Below, piece by piece: positions 8,659-17,967 of a stretch of 64,000 nucleotides of DNA. Source of the stretch: Chitinophagaceae bacterium (GTDB lineage: Bacteria; Bacteroidota; Bacteroidia; Chitinophagales; Chitinophagaceae); contig CANLAE010000001.1 of assembly GCA_947488765.1 (NCBI GenBank), forward strand, positions 186,001-250,000, written 5' to 3'. A program made the translations under genes and the position numbers. The notes beneath the pieces are model-generated. The model worked only from the letters and a program-made list of their open reading frames with translations. It searched no databases and was not told the origin of the DNA. Within the stretch, counting starts at the first letter, position 1. Every line of letters begins with the position of its first letter.

Positions 8659-9663
8659 GTGTCAGAAAGAAATAATTTTATTGATTACATAAGAATTTTT
8701 TGTAGAAGCGGGCATGGAGGACCAGGCGCTAAACATTTTATGCGCAATAAACTCACCGCAAAGGGTGGCCCGGATGGTGGCGACGGCGGCAGAGGCGCAC
8801 ATATTATTTTGAAGGGAAATGCACAATTATGGACATTGCTGCATTTGCGTTATTATAAAAATGTATTGGCAGATGATGGTGAAGGCGGTAGCAAAAACAA
8901 CAGCACCGGACGAGACGGTCAAGATATTATCATTGAAGTGCCATTGGGAACAATTGCAAGAGATGAAGAAACAGGAAAAGTGTTGGTTGAAATTTTAGAA
9001 GATGGCCAAGAGGAAATATTGGTGAAGGGTGGTCGTGGCGGATTAGGTAATCAACACTTTGCAACACCAACCAATCAGGTTCCCGAACATGCACAACCCG
9101 GTGAGCCCGGAATAGAAGGCTGGAAACAATTAGAGCTGAAAGTATTGGCAGACGTGGGTTTGGTGGGTTTTCCCAATGCCGGAAAATCAACATTGCTGAG
9201 TGTCATTACTGCTGCAAAACCAAAAATTGCCAACTATGCTTTTACCACGTTAACCCCACAATTGGGTATGGTAGAATACAGAGATGGCAAAAGTTTTTGT
9301 ATTGCCGATTTGCCCGGAATTATTGAAGGTGCTGCCGAAGGAAAAGGATTGGGTCATCGTTTTTTAAGGCACATTGAACGAAATAGTTGTTTGCTGTTTG
9401 TAATTCCGGCGGATAGCGCCAACCATAAAAAAGAGTTTGAAATTTTATTGCAGGAACTAAAGGAATACAACCCTGAAATGCTGCAAAAAGACTTTTTAAT
9501 TGCTTTAAGCAAAAGCGATATGTTGGATGACGAATTGAAAAACGAAATCAGCAAAGAATTGCCACCAAACATTCCGCATTATTTTATTTCTTCTTTAACC
9601 AATAATGGTTTAGTGGAATTGAAAGATGCCTTGTGGCAAGTATTGACCAAGCCCGTAGCATAA
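8659..9663 (+). CDS. obg: GTPase Obg/CgtA
   Basis: This 334-residue GTPase is involved in late 50S ribosome assembly and stress control. The glycine-rich Obg fold occupies about residues 7-160, with the expected GGxGG clusters ([24 protein letters not shown]). The G domain follows, with G1 GFPNAGKST at 170-178 and G3 [19 protein letters not shown]. The C-terminal OCT domain found in some Obg proteins is absent, as is common. The start is GTG at 8659, because the Obg domain begins immediately and no ATG lies upstream in frame. A hydrolase gene follows 30 bp downstream. Confidence 0.95.
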   Translation: MSERNNFIDYIRIFCRSGHGGPGAKHFMRNKLTAKGGPDGGDGGRGAHIILKGNAQLWTLLHLRYYKNVLADDGEGGSKNNSTGRDGQDIIIEVPLGTIARDEETGKVLVEILEDGQEEILVKGGRGGLGNQHFATPTNQVPEHAQPGEPGIEGWKQLELKVLADVGLVGFPNAGKSTLLSVITAAKPKIANYAFTTLTPQLGMVEYRDGKSFCIADLPGIIEGAAEGKGLGHRFLRHIERNSCLLFVIPADSANHKKEFEILLQELKEYNPEMLQKDFLIALSKSDMLDDELKNEISKELPPNIPHYFISSLTNNGLVELKDALWQVLTKPVA

Positions 9664-9693
9664 AATAGTTCTTCAATTTATATTCTCTTGCTT

Positions 9694-10653
9694 ATGAAAA
9701 AAATAGTGAAAAGAATAGGTTTTACCGTTTTGGTATTGTTTGTTCTGCTGAACATCATGAGTGCATTTCATGCCTATAAGTTTACCCATTTTTATTCCGA
9801 TGCTCCCCCAATTAAAAAGCCCGAGCAAATGGGTTTTGGCGAAAAAGCATCAGCAATATTTTTTGGTGTTCAATACCCAAAAAGTAAAGTTGTAGATTCT
9901 TTGTTAATCCCACACGAAACGTTGGTTTTAAAAACAGAAGATAGTTTAAAATTAAGTGCATGGTTGATTAAAGAAAATATTACCACATCTTCCAGCTTTG
10001 TGCATAAGGGCACTATCATTATGTTTCATGGACACGGAAGCAGCAAAAGCGGAATGATTCGTGAAGCAAATGCATTTTATAGAATGGGCTACGAAGTGCT
10101 GATGGTGGATTTTAGAGCTCATGGAAATAGCGACGGAAATATGTGCAGCATTGGTTATTATGAAAGTAAAGATGTAAAAGCTGCGTATGATTTTGTAAAA
10201 AATAGAGGCGAAAAAAACATTGTGCTTTGGGGTGTTTCTTTGGGAGCATCATCGATTATAAAATCTATTCAGGATTACACTTTAACACCTAACAAAGTGA
10301 TTTTAGAAATGCCTTTTGGAAGTTTAAGCAATGCTATAAAAGGACGATTAAAAATTATGGGACTTCCCGTACAACCAATGGAAACATTACTAGGTGTTTG
10401 GGGTGGTGTTGAATTGGGTTTGAATGCGTTTAACCACAACCCAGGTGAGTATGCAAAAAAAATTACTGCACCGGTTTTATTGCAATGGGGCAAACAAGAT
10501 CCTCGGGTTACAGAAGCAGAAACAGATAGCATTTTTGCAAACATTTCAAGCAAACAAAAGCAGTTGGTAAAATATGAAAACTGCGGGCATGTTAGTTTGT
10601 GTAAGAATGAAAATACAAAATGGTTGGCTACGGTGGGTGCTTTTTTGAATTAA
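9694..10653 (+). CDS. Membrane-anchored alpha/beta hydrolase
   Basis: This 319-residue serine hydrolase of the alpha/beta fold resembles the BEM46/FrsA-like 'alpha/beta hydrolase' group. I start at the ATG at 9694 (MKKIVKRIGF) rather than the TTG two codons earlier. A basic N-terminus precedes one membrane helix (about residues 8-25), so the catalytic part is probably periplasmic. Visible motifs are the oxyanion segment MFHGHGSSKSG, the nucleophile elbow GVSLGASS, an acid in WGKQDPRV and the His in CGHVSLC. The substrate is unknown. It lies 30 bp after obg on the same strand and may be read through from it. Confidence 0.8.
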   Translation: MKKIVKRIGFTVLVLFVLLNIMSAFHAYKFTHFYSDAPPIKKPEQMGFGEKASAIFFGVQYPKSKVVDSLLIPHETLVLKTEDSLKLSAWLIKENITTSSSFVHKGTIIMFHGHGSSKSGMIREANAFYRMGYEVLMVDFRAHGNSDGNMCSIGYYESKDVKAAYDFVKNRGEKNIVLWGVSLGASSIIKSIQDYTLTPNKVILEMPFGSLSNAIKGRLKIMGLPVQPMETLLGVWGGVELGLNAFNHNPGEYAKKITAPVLLQWGKQDPRVTEAETDSIFANISSKQKQLVKYENCGHVSLCKNENTKWLATVGAFLN

Positions 10654-10735
10654 TAGATTTTTAACGCAACGAAGCAAAGAAAACAACGTATGCAAAGTGG
10701 TTGGTTATATAGCTAATTAGTTTTTAGTTTGGAAA

Positions 10736-10771
10736 GTTCAAGAGGTTCAAAAGGTTGAAGAAGTTCAAGAA
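10736..10771 (+). repeat. Tandem 9-bp repeat, four units
   Basis: Four consecutive 9-bp units read GTTCAAGAG, GTTCAAAAG, GTTGAAGAA, GTTCAAGAA, in the 292-bp gap before the GH2 gene. A pair of TGTCATCT octamers (10781 and 10801) follows. The gap has no ORF I can support. Confidence 0.7.
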
Positions 10772-10945
10772 GTTTTTTCCTGTCATCTGCCATCTAATCT
10801 TGTCATCTATTATCTCTTCTCCTTCATCTAAACCAACGTTTCATTAAACTTTTTTAACTAAGCTTTTCAATGCCAAATTAAAATCTTGTAGTTTTATTTT
10901 GGCTTAATTATTTTTACCCCAACTTTCACTCTAAAACAAACTGCT

Positions 10946-13399
10946 TTGTCAAATAAAAAATTATTGTTGATTGCCGTAATCATGATGAATTACACAATCG
11001 GAATTGCGCAACAAACAACAACACTTTCCAATAACTGGTCTTTCTTAAAATCTGATGTGGGTGGTATTTGGGAAATCGTTCGTTTGTACAATAAAAGCAA
11101 TCCGGAGAATGTTCCTGCATGGTCACCCGTTTCTTTGCCACATTGTGTCAATGCATTGGATGGCGTTGATCCAGATAAAAATTATTATCAAGGCCCGGCC
11201 TGGTACAAGAGTCAAATTAAAATCAACAATCCATACAATGGCGGACAAACCTTATTGTATTTTGAGGGTTCCGGGCAAAAAACAGACGTATATATTTATA
11301 CAACAAAAGTAGCTTCACACAAAGGTGGATATGATGAGTGGAATGTAAACATTACAGAGGCAGTTGAAGCATTCAAAAAAACCGATGTTGTTAAAACACA
11401 ATTCAATCAGCAGATACCAATTTCTATTCGGGTAGATAATACAAGAGATTTGGAAAGTATTCCATCACAGCTTTCTGATTTTAATATTTATGGCGGTATT
11501 TACAGACCCTTGCATTTGGTATATAATCCCAAAATGTATTTTGATAAATTGTTTGTGAAAGCAACCGTTGACAGCACTTTATCAAAAGGACAATTAGAAA
11601 TTTCTGCAAGAATTGTTCATCCAAAAGAAATTGCTTCAGCAAATATTGCAGTTGTAGTAAAAGATCCAAACGGAAAAGAAATCTTTAAAGACAAACTATC
11701 AAACGTTAGTTGTAATGGAGATGTTTTGGTTGCTAAAACAAACATCAAAAATCCAATATTGTGGCTCACAGAAAATCCCAAACTATATACCGTAGAAGCC
11801 TCTGTTATCAATAGTATGGATACTGCTACTATATCAGAAAAAGTAGGATTTAGGGGGTTTGAATTTTTAACGAAAGGTCCTTTTATTTTCAATGGAAAAA
11901 GATTGTTATTAAAAGGCACTCAAATTCACGAAGATCATGCAAATGTTGGTGCTGCAATGACCGAAGAAATGCAACGCACACAAATGATCATGATTAAACA
12001 AATGGGTGCCAACTTTATTAGATTGGGTCATTATCAGCAATCGAAAACCACTTTACATCTTTGTGATAGTTTGGGAATTTTAGCTTGGGAAGAAGCGCCT
12101 TGGTGCAGAGGCGGACTTGGAGGCGAAGGCTATCAAATACAAGCCAAAACAACGCTCACCAATATGATTGAACAACATTTCAATCATCCGTCAATTATTA
12201 TTTGGGGATTAGGAAATGAAAATGATTGGCCGGGAGATTTTGTTGAATTTGACAAAGAAAAAATTCGTGCATTTATGAGTCAGATGAATACGATTGCGCA
12301 CACATTGGATGCATCACGTAAAACAGCAATCAGGCGTTGTGATTTTTGCAAAGACATTGTTGATGTATATTCTCCTTCAATATGGGCGGGCTGGTACAGA
12401 GGAATTTTTACAGATTATAAAGCATTTACTAAATTAGACTTTGATAAAGTCAATCGTTTTTTTCATGCAGAATGGGGTGGCGATAGTCATGCAAAAAGAT
12501 TTTCTGAAATAACCGATAATGAATTGAAAAAAGTAGTTGATTCTAATACTTTGGAAATTAGACAAAACAATATTGAAGTGTATAAAACCGCAATCGGCAC
12601 CACAAAAGATGGTGATTGGAATGAGAATTATATTTGTAATTTGTTTGACTGGCATTTGAAAGAACAAGAAACAATGCCATGGCTATCAGGCAGTGCCCAA
12701 TGGGTTTTCAAAGATTTTGCAACTCCGCTAAGACCCGAAAATCCGGTGCCCTATATTAATCAAAAAGGTGTTGTAGAAAGAGACTTTACTAAAAAAGAAG
12801 GCTATTTTGTTTTTCAATCTTATTGGAGCAAAGAACCAATGCTGCGTATTTTTGGTCATAATTTCACAACACGCTGGGGTGCAGAAAATGAAGAAAAAAT
12901 AATAAAAGTTTATTCCAATTGTTTGCAGGTAGAATTGTTTTTAAATGGCAAATCTTTAGGTATTCATCAACGAAACAGCCAGGACTTTCCGGCTGCCGGA
13001 TTGCGATGGAATGCGGCATTTAAAAAAGGCATGAACACTGTTGTTGCAAAAGCATTAAACACTACTATTTCAGATACCGTTACGTTCATGTATCAAACAG
13101 ATGTTTGGGGTAAACCAAGTTATGCTACACTTGAAAAAATTGCTACTGCAAAAGATACTACAACTGTACAAGTAAAATTATTTGACAGCAAAGGAACCCC
13201 CTGTCTTGATGCAACCAATTGGGTAAGATATTCAATTGCAGGTGATGGACAATTGATTGAAAACCAGGGAACGTCATCGGGTTCGAGATATGTACAAATG
13301 ACCAACGGTACAAGTATCATCCGCATCAAAACGAACAAAGGAAAATCTGTTGTAAGTGCTGCTGTGAAAGGCGTTGAGACGGTATTGCTTACTTTATAA
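10946..13399 (+). CDS. Secreted glycoside hydrolase family 2 protein (beta-galactosidase-like)
   Basis: This 817-residue GH2 enzyme consists of a sugar-binding jelly roll (about 25-190), an immunoglobulin-like domain, a TIM barrel (about 305-600) and C-terminal beta-sandwich domains. The acid/base Glu is E425 in GLGNENDW. The probable nucleophile is E509 in FFHAEWGGD. The TTG at 10946 gives a normal signal peptide (MSNKKLLLIAVIMMNY, cleaved near GIAQQ); the next ATGs at 10982 would leave a truncated one. GH2 members hydrolyse beta-galactosides, mannosides or glucuronides, and the linkage cannot be read from the sequence. No SusCD pair or other glycosidase is nearby, so this is not a full polysaccharide utilisation locus. 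Confidence 0.88.
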   Translation: MSNKKLLLIAVIMMNYTIGIAQQTTTLSNNWSFLKSDVGGIWEIVRLYNKSNPENVPAWSPVSLPHCVNALDGVDPDKNYYQGPAWYKSQIKINNPYNGGQTLLYFEGSGQKTDVYIYTTKVASHKGGYDEWNVNITEAVEAFKKTDVVKTQFNQQIPISIRVDNTRDLESIPSQLSDFNIYGGIYRPLHLVYNPKMYFDKLFVKATVDSTLSKGQLEISARIVHPKEIASANIAVVVKDPNGKEIFKDKLSNVSCNGDVLVAKTNIKNPILWLTENPKLYTVEASVINSMDTATISEKVGFRGFEFLTKGPFIFNGKRLLLKGTQIHEDHANVGAAMTEEMQRTQMIMIKQMGANFIRLGHYQQSKTTLHLCDSLGILAWEEAPWCRGGLGGEGYQIQAKTTLTNMIEQHFNHPSIIIWGLGNENDWPGDFVEFDKEKIRAFMSQMNTIAHTLDASRKTAIRRCDFCKDIVDVYSPSIWAGWYRGIFTDYKAFTKLDFDKVNRFFHAEWGGDSHAKRFSEITDNELKKVVDSNTLEIRQNNIEVYKTAIGTTKDGDWNENYICNLFDWHLKEQETMPWLSGSAQWVFKDFATPLRPENPVPYINQKGVVERDFTKKEGYFVFQSYWSKEPMLRIFGHNFTTRWGAENEEKIIKVYSNCLQVELFLNGKSLGIHQRNSQDFPAAGLRWNAAFKKGMNTVVAKALNTTISDTVTFMYQTDVWGKPSYATLEKIATAKDTTTVQVKLFDSKGTPCLDATNWVRYSIAGDGQLIENQGTSSGSRYVQMTNGTSIIRIKTNKGKSVVSAAVKGVETVLLTL

Positions 13400-13421
13400 A
13401 CAATAAAATTAAAATTGCTAT

Positions 13422-14741
13422 TTAATTTTTTTCAATAACACCCACTAAGAATTGCTCAACAATTCTTCTGATTTCGCTTGCGCTAGATTGATGCTGATTT
13501 ACCAGCACCGAAAAAATAATTTCTTTTCCTTTTGCAGTGGTAATGTAACCGCTGAGGGTAACAACATTGCTTAAGGTGCCTGTTTTGGCAAATAATTTTC
13601 CGTTGATATTTTTATAGTATCCACCTAATGTTCCGGAGTTAGCTTCCTGAAAAATGGTACTTGTTCGTTGCCAGCCAAATTCTGTTTTTATTTGATTTAA
13701 CACCCAAACAAAATCTTGCGGAGTCATTAAATTATATCTGCTTAATCCGCTGCCATCAACCCATTTTGGTTTTTGTGGTAATAATTTAAAATCAGTTTTC
13801 AGCAATGTATCAATTGTTTTTCCATCATCCATTTTGCCTAATTTTTCATTGCCAATCATTAATAAACTTTGCTCTGCATAAAAATTATCACTTCGATGCA
13901 TCATAATTTTAAGCATGGAATCAGTTGGTTGCGAATAGTATTTTTTCCAGTTTGTTTTTTCGATTGTTGCATCAATATATGCTATCGGTTGATGCAAGCT
14001 ATCTTCCAATAATGTTATGGTCAATGGTTCAGATGTTATATACGGGATATCGTCTCCGGTAAATTTTTTATTACTTTTTTGAATTGAAAAATTATTCGAG
14101 GTATAATTTCTATCTACATAAAAATTATTGTTTTGCATGCTGCTGAAAATGGTAACAGAATCTTTAAAATATTTTGGAGTTACCCGCAGCTGATTTCCAT
14201 TTTTTGCAAATCCAACAACATTGCCAAATATAGGCGCAGCGCTACGTTCAGCCATATAGTCTGCATTATAATCATCCCACGCCCAACCTCTTCCCCAACG
14301 GTTACTTGAAAAATTACTTTTAATAACAGAGATATGATTGATGTGATTTTTCAAAAAATCCATTGCAGGATGTTGCTCAAAATCGGGATGTAAAAAAGTA
14401 GGATCACCACAAAACTGAACCACATAGTTGCTGTCTTCTTCCATATATTTTAAACCTACCAAGCTATCGCCTAAATTTTTCATTGCTGCATAACATGTAA
14501 ATATTTTAGTGTTGCTAGCCGGAATAAAAAACTTTTCACCTTGATAGTTGTACCAATATTTTTTGGTAACAGGCTCATAAATACTGATGCCTACATGTGC
14601 ATTGGCTAATTGGCTGTTGCCTAAAATAATTTGTTTGGCTTGTGTTTTTAATTTTTTTTCGATACTACATGAAGCACAAAAAATTATAATTGTACCAACA
14701 AAATAAATCTGATGCAACAACTTTTTTTGAATGAAATTCAT
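13422..14741 (-). CDS. dacB: PBP4-type D-alanyl-D-alanine carboxypeptidase/endopeptidase
   Basis: This 439-residue class C penicillin-binding protein trims or cleaves peptidoglycan cross-links. The three active-site motifs are present: SNTK (Ser76-Lys79), SDN (284-286) and KTG (386-388). The large insert between the first two motifs, typical of PBP4/R39 enzymes, is also present. I start at the ATG at 14741. The N-terminus MNFIQKKLLHQIYFV with CAS-C at residues 22-25 looks like a lipoprotein signal with Cys25 as the lipidated residue, although the lipobox is not canonical. It is 23 bp downstream of the arginase-like gene on the same strand and convergent with the GH2 gene. Confidence 0.9.
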   Translation of the reverse strand: MNFIQKKLLHQIYFVGTIIIFCASCSIEKKLKTQAKQIILGNSQLANAHVGISIYEPVTKKYWYNYQGEKFFIPASNTKIFTCYAAMKNLGDSLVGLKYMEEDSNYVVQFCGDPTFLHPDFEQHPAMDFLKNHINHISVIKSNFSSNRWGRGWAWDDYNADYMAERSAAPIFGNVVGFAKNGNQLRVTPKYFKDSVTIFSSMQNNNFYVDRNYTSNNFSIQKSNKKFTGDDIPYITSEPLTITLLEDSLHQPIAYIDATIEKTNWKKYYSQPTDSMLKIMMHRSDNFYAEQSLLMIGNEKLGKMDDGKTIDTLLKTDFKLLPQKPKWVDGSGLSRYNLMTPQDFVWVLNQIKTEFGWQRTSTIFQEANSGTLGGYYKNINGKLFAKTGTLSNVVTLSGYITTAKGKEIIFSVLVNQHQSSASEIRRIVEQFLVGVIEKN

Positions 14742-14764
14742 GGTTTGGTAATTATTGTGAATGA

Positions 14765-15898
14765 TTAACTTCTTTCTACAGCACGCATCCATCTTTCAGG
14801 AATTTCATTGCTTGCTGCAATTAAATAATCTTGTTTACTGCATGCGATGTATTTGCCATTTGGTAATTGAATCCACCAACGGCCGGTGCGTTTGCTTTGT
14901 AAAAAAGTAGTTTCCACATCTGCAAAGGCAAGGTGAAATTCGTTGAACTCATTATTATTATCCAAAGCAGCCTCTTGTTTTCCTTTATAAATTCCATCCA
15001 TCACATACCAAAGCATTTGGCTGATTTGTTTTGCGGTTAATTCATGCTCATCATAATTCGGAATATGTCCGTAAATACCGATGCTACTTATGTTTGGGCT
15101 CATGCCTGCATATTGCATCAGCGTACAAGCCTCTTCGCCTGTGAAGCCATTTGGTGTTAATCTGTTTGAGGGAGCATAAGCATGTTGAATAGCTGCAATA
15201 TCAAAACTCAGCATCTGTGAATTTCTTATTACAGGTTCCATCTCTTCCATGTTTTCTTTTACTTTTCCTACTCGAAAACAATCAAAATGCAATTTGTCAA
15301 TTGTTTCCAACATGCTTGGATGAACTAAGTAACTCTGAAAACCAATATGGTTGTAATGTCTGATATAATTGGGTGTTCCGCACAACATTTCAAGTAAAAA
15401 ATTATCACTAGGCAAAACGCTGTTCAGGTTTAAATCAATTCTTGCATCAACCCCAACAGATTCAATAATTTGATTGAGATTGCCATAAGCATGGTATTGT
15501 GCAAGGGAAACATCATGGCTGCCGCCTAAAATAATGACACGTTTATTTTGTTCTATTAGTTCACTCACAACGCTTTTTAAAGCTGCATAAGTATCTTGTA
15601 AAGTAGCGCCACATTTGATGTTGCCAACATCGGCAATATGTACATTTTTGTGCCAATGAAACAAACTGTAAAATTCTTTTCTGATTGCATTAGGAGCATC
15701 GGTGTGTGTATGTTCAAGCCCCGCCCCACGCATTTCTCCGCAGCCAATAATCACCATATCAATATTGGTGAGGTCGGGAAATGAGTCTTCGTTCAAAACA
15801 ATATGACTGCCTAATTGAGTATCTGCATAGCCCAGGTCATCGCTGAGTTCATAAATATTGATGGGCTCTAAAAAATCAACAAGGGTATCTAAACTCAT
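14765..15898 (-). CDS. Arginase-fold (ureohydrolase family) protein with incomplete metal site
   Basis: This 377-residue protein has the order of motifs of the arginase/agmatinase/formimidoylglutamase family: IIGCGEMRG near 50-58, GGSHD at 125-129, DARID at 151-155 and SFDIAAI at 231-237. In active enzymes these read GGDHS, DAHxD and SxDxDxxDP. Here the His of DAHxD is Arg and the second Asp of SFDxD is Ala, so the binuclear manganese site is probably incomplete. Similar proteins in Bacteroidota are commonly labelled formimidoylglutamase, which this sequence does not support strongly. No hut or arginine genes are nearby. It may have another hydrolase activity or a non-enzymatic role. Confidence 0.72.
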   Translation of the reverse strand: MSLDTLVDFLEPINIYELSDDLGYADTQLGSHIVLNEDSFPDLTNIDMVIIGCGEMRGAGLEHTHTDAPNAIRKEFYSLFHWHKNVHIADVGNIKCGATLQDTYAALKSVVSELIEQNKRVIILGGSHDVSLAQYHAYGNLNQIIESVGVDARIDLNLNSVLPSDNFLLEMLCGTPNYIRHYNHIGFQSYLVHPSMLETIDKLHFDCFRVGKVKENMEEMEPVIRNSQMLSFDIAAIQHAYAPSNRLTPNGFTGEEACTLMQYAGMSPNISSIGIYGHIPNYDEHELTAKQISQMLWYVMDGIYKGKQEAALDNNNEFNEFHLAFADVETTFLQSKRTGRWWIQLPNGKYIACSKQDYLIAASNEIPERWMRAVERS

Positions 15899-15997
15899 TG
15901 GGTAATGTTTGTAACAAACCTATAAAAAAAGAAGTTGCAGAAAATGCATGTTGAAAACGAGTTGAAAGAAGGCAGTTTTACCAACATCGTATAGCAT

Positions 15998-16792
15998 TTA
16001 TTTTGCCATATCCCCACCATCTTCCTCTTTTTGTAGTATTGGTTCTCTTAGTTCAACGGGCTTTGTGGTTCGTTTTCTTAATTGCATATTCAAAAGTTCA
16101 ACGCTGAATGAAAATGCCATTGCAAAATAAACGTAGTTTTTCAAATGCAATTGTTCGGCAGAACGAGGATCCCAGCCCTCTACTAACAGGGTCAATCCAA
16201 TCATTACCAAAAACGACAAAGCCAACATTTTAACTGTTGGATGTTGGTGAACAAACGTTGCAATTTTTACGCTAAACAAAAACATTACTACCATTGCGAT
16301 TACAACTGCGCAAATCATTATTTCAACAAATTTTGCAGTACCGCCGGCTGTAATAATACTGTCAAAACTAAAAATCATATCTATCAATATAATTTGAATA
16401 ACCGCATTGCCCAATGATAGCGGCTTTGGTTTTGGCCCATAGGTATTTTCTGATTCGCCTTCTAATTTGTGGTGAATCTCTTTTACGGTTTTATAAATTA
16501 AAAACAACCCTCCACCCAACATTACAATACTGGATAAATCAAAGTCTTTGTTAAATAATGTAAATAAAGATTTGCCTTTTTGATTAAGCAACCATGTTAA
16601 GCCAAACAACAAAAACGTTCTGGTGAATATGCCTGTAACCATCCAGATTATTCTTGCTTTGGGTTGTAAAGCTTTGGGAAGCCTGTTTAAAATAATGCTT
16701 ACAAAAATGACGTTATCAATTCCCAATACAACTTCCAAAATGATTAAAACGACAAGGCTGATGATGCTTTCTGAAGTAAACAAATGATTCAT
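15998..16792 (-). CDS. TerC family integral membrane protein
   Basis: This 264-residue multi-pass membrane protein of the TerC/Alx family is thought to export metal ions such as manganese. The family signatures are clear: an early LEVVLGIDNVIFVSIIL helix with Asp and Asn in the membrane and a second matching one, IQIILIDMIFSFDSIIT. About seven hydrophobic helices are visible, ending with a hydrophilic acidic tail. I use the ATG at 16792; a TTG at 16813 would add seven residues. It is a single gene between the arginase-like gene and pyrD. Confidence 0.88.
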   Translation of the reverse strand: MNHLFTSESIISLVVLIILEVVLGIDNVIFVSIILNRLPKALQPKARIIWMVTGIFTRTFLLFGLTWLLNQKGKSLFTLFNKDFDLSSIVMLGGGLFLIYKTVKEIHHKLEGESENTYGPKPKPLSLGNAVIQIILIDMIFSFDSIITAGGTAKFVEIMICAVVIAMVVMFLFSVKIATFVHQHPTVKMLALSFLVMIGLTLLVEGWDPRSAEQLHLKNYVYFAMAFSFSVELLNMQLRKRTTKPVELREPILQKEEDGGDMAK

Positions 16793-16886
16793 GCGGATTG
16801 CTTTGAACGACAAAGATAAACCTAGAGAGATGAAGTTGGAGAAGGTTTAAAAAGGGTAGGAGCTGAAAAAGTTGTTTCCTAAAATA

Positions 16887-17936
16887 TCATCCAACTATTT
16901 GCTTACAAATATGTTTTGCAATACCCGGACCTTCATATACAAAGCCGGTCCATACTTGAACCAAACTTGCACCGGCATTTATTTTTTCAATTGCATCATC
17001 ACCATTAAAAATGCCACCACTTGCAATGATCGGAATTTTTTGTTGTGTTTGTTGTGATAAATATTTTACAACCGATGTGCTTTTATCCGTAAGCGGTTTG
17101 CCGCTCAATCCACCCGCACCAATTTTTTCCAGCATCACTTGTGGCGTTTGTAATTGACCGCGATCAATAGTGGTATTGGTGGCTACAAGTCCGGACAATT
17201 GAACTTCAAAACATAATTCTACAATATCATTTAATTGAGTGGTAGTAAGGTCTGGAGCAATTTTTAACAACAAAGGTTTGGGATTTGTTTTTCCTTGATT
17301 GATATTTTGTAACTGACTCAAAATTTTTCTTAGAGAGTCTTTTTCCTGTAACTCCCGTAAGCCAGGCGTATTGGGGCTGCTCACATTCACCACAAAATAA
17401 TCTACATAGTCAAACAATTCTGTAAAGCAAATTTCATAATCCCTATAAGCCGTTTCGTTGGGCGTGATTTTATTTTTACCAATGTTTCCCCCAACAATAA
17501 TTGGGCTACCTCCGTTTTTACTTTTGTAATTATTCCACTGAAGCAATCTTTGTTTGATTGTTTCTACACCATCATTATTAAAGCCCATCCGGTTAATTAA
17601 TGCTTGGTCTTTTGGCAAACGAAACAACCTCGGCTTAAGATTACCAAGTTGTGCTTTTGGTGTTATAGTTCCTACTTCTACAAACCCAAAACCCAATGTA
17701 GACAACTCTCTTAGATAGGCTGCATTTTTATCAAATCCCGCACCAAGGCCAACAGGGTTTTTGAAGTGTAATCCAAACACATTTCTTTCTAATGAAGGGT
17801 TATCATATGAAAAATGTTTACGGATTGCTTGTTTCAATATTTCAAAATTGCAGGCTTCCTGCAAACAATTCATTGAAAAGTAGTGCGCATTTTCGGGCGA
17901 AACACAAAACAAAAGGTCTCTTAATAAGGGGTACAT
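16887..17936 (-). CDS. pyrD: Dihydroorotate dehydrogenase (quinone), class 2
   Basis: This 349-residue FMN enzyme oxidises dihydroorotate to orotate in pyrimidine synthesis, passing electrons to membrane quinone. The class 2 N-terminal helical extension is present (MYPLLRDLLFCVSPENAHYF). The FMN-binding NPVGLGAGFDKNA, the VEVGTITPKAQ segment and the catalytic serine region NVSSPNTPGLRELQ are intact, followed by KIAPD and VATNTT. The length matches the class. It starts 31 bp after the stop of the DUF7033 gene, so the three genes from the LutB-like gene to pyrD may form one transcript. Confidence 0.95.
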   Translation of the reverse strand: MYPLLRDLLFCVSPENAHYFSMNCLQEACNFEILKQAIRKHFSYDNPSLERNVFGLHFKNPVGLGAGFDKNAAYLRELSTLGFGFVEVGTITPKAQLGNLKPRLFRLPKDQALINRMGFNNDGVETIKQRLLQWNNYKSKNGGSPIIVGGNIGKNKITPNETAYRDYEICFTELFDYVDYFVVNVSSPNTPGLRELQEKDSLRKILSQLQNINQGKTNPKPLLLKIAPDLTTTQLNDIVELCFEVQLSGLVATNTTIDRGQLQTPQVMLEKIGAGGLSGKPLTDKSTSVVKYLSQQTQQKIPIIASGGIFNGDDAIEKINAGASLVQVWTGFVYEGPGIAKHICKQIVG

Positions 17937-17967
17937 AGTTTGCGAAGATAATTCCTGAATAGGTTGA

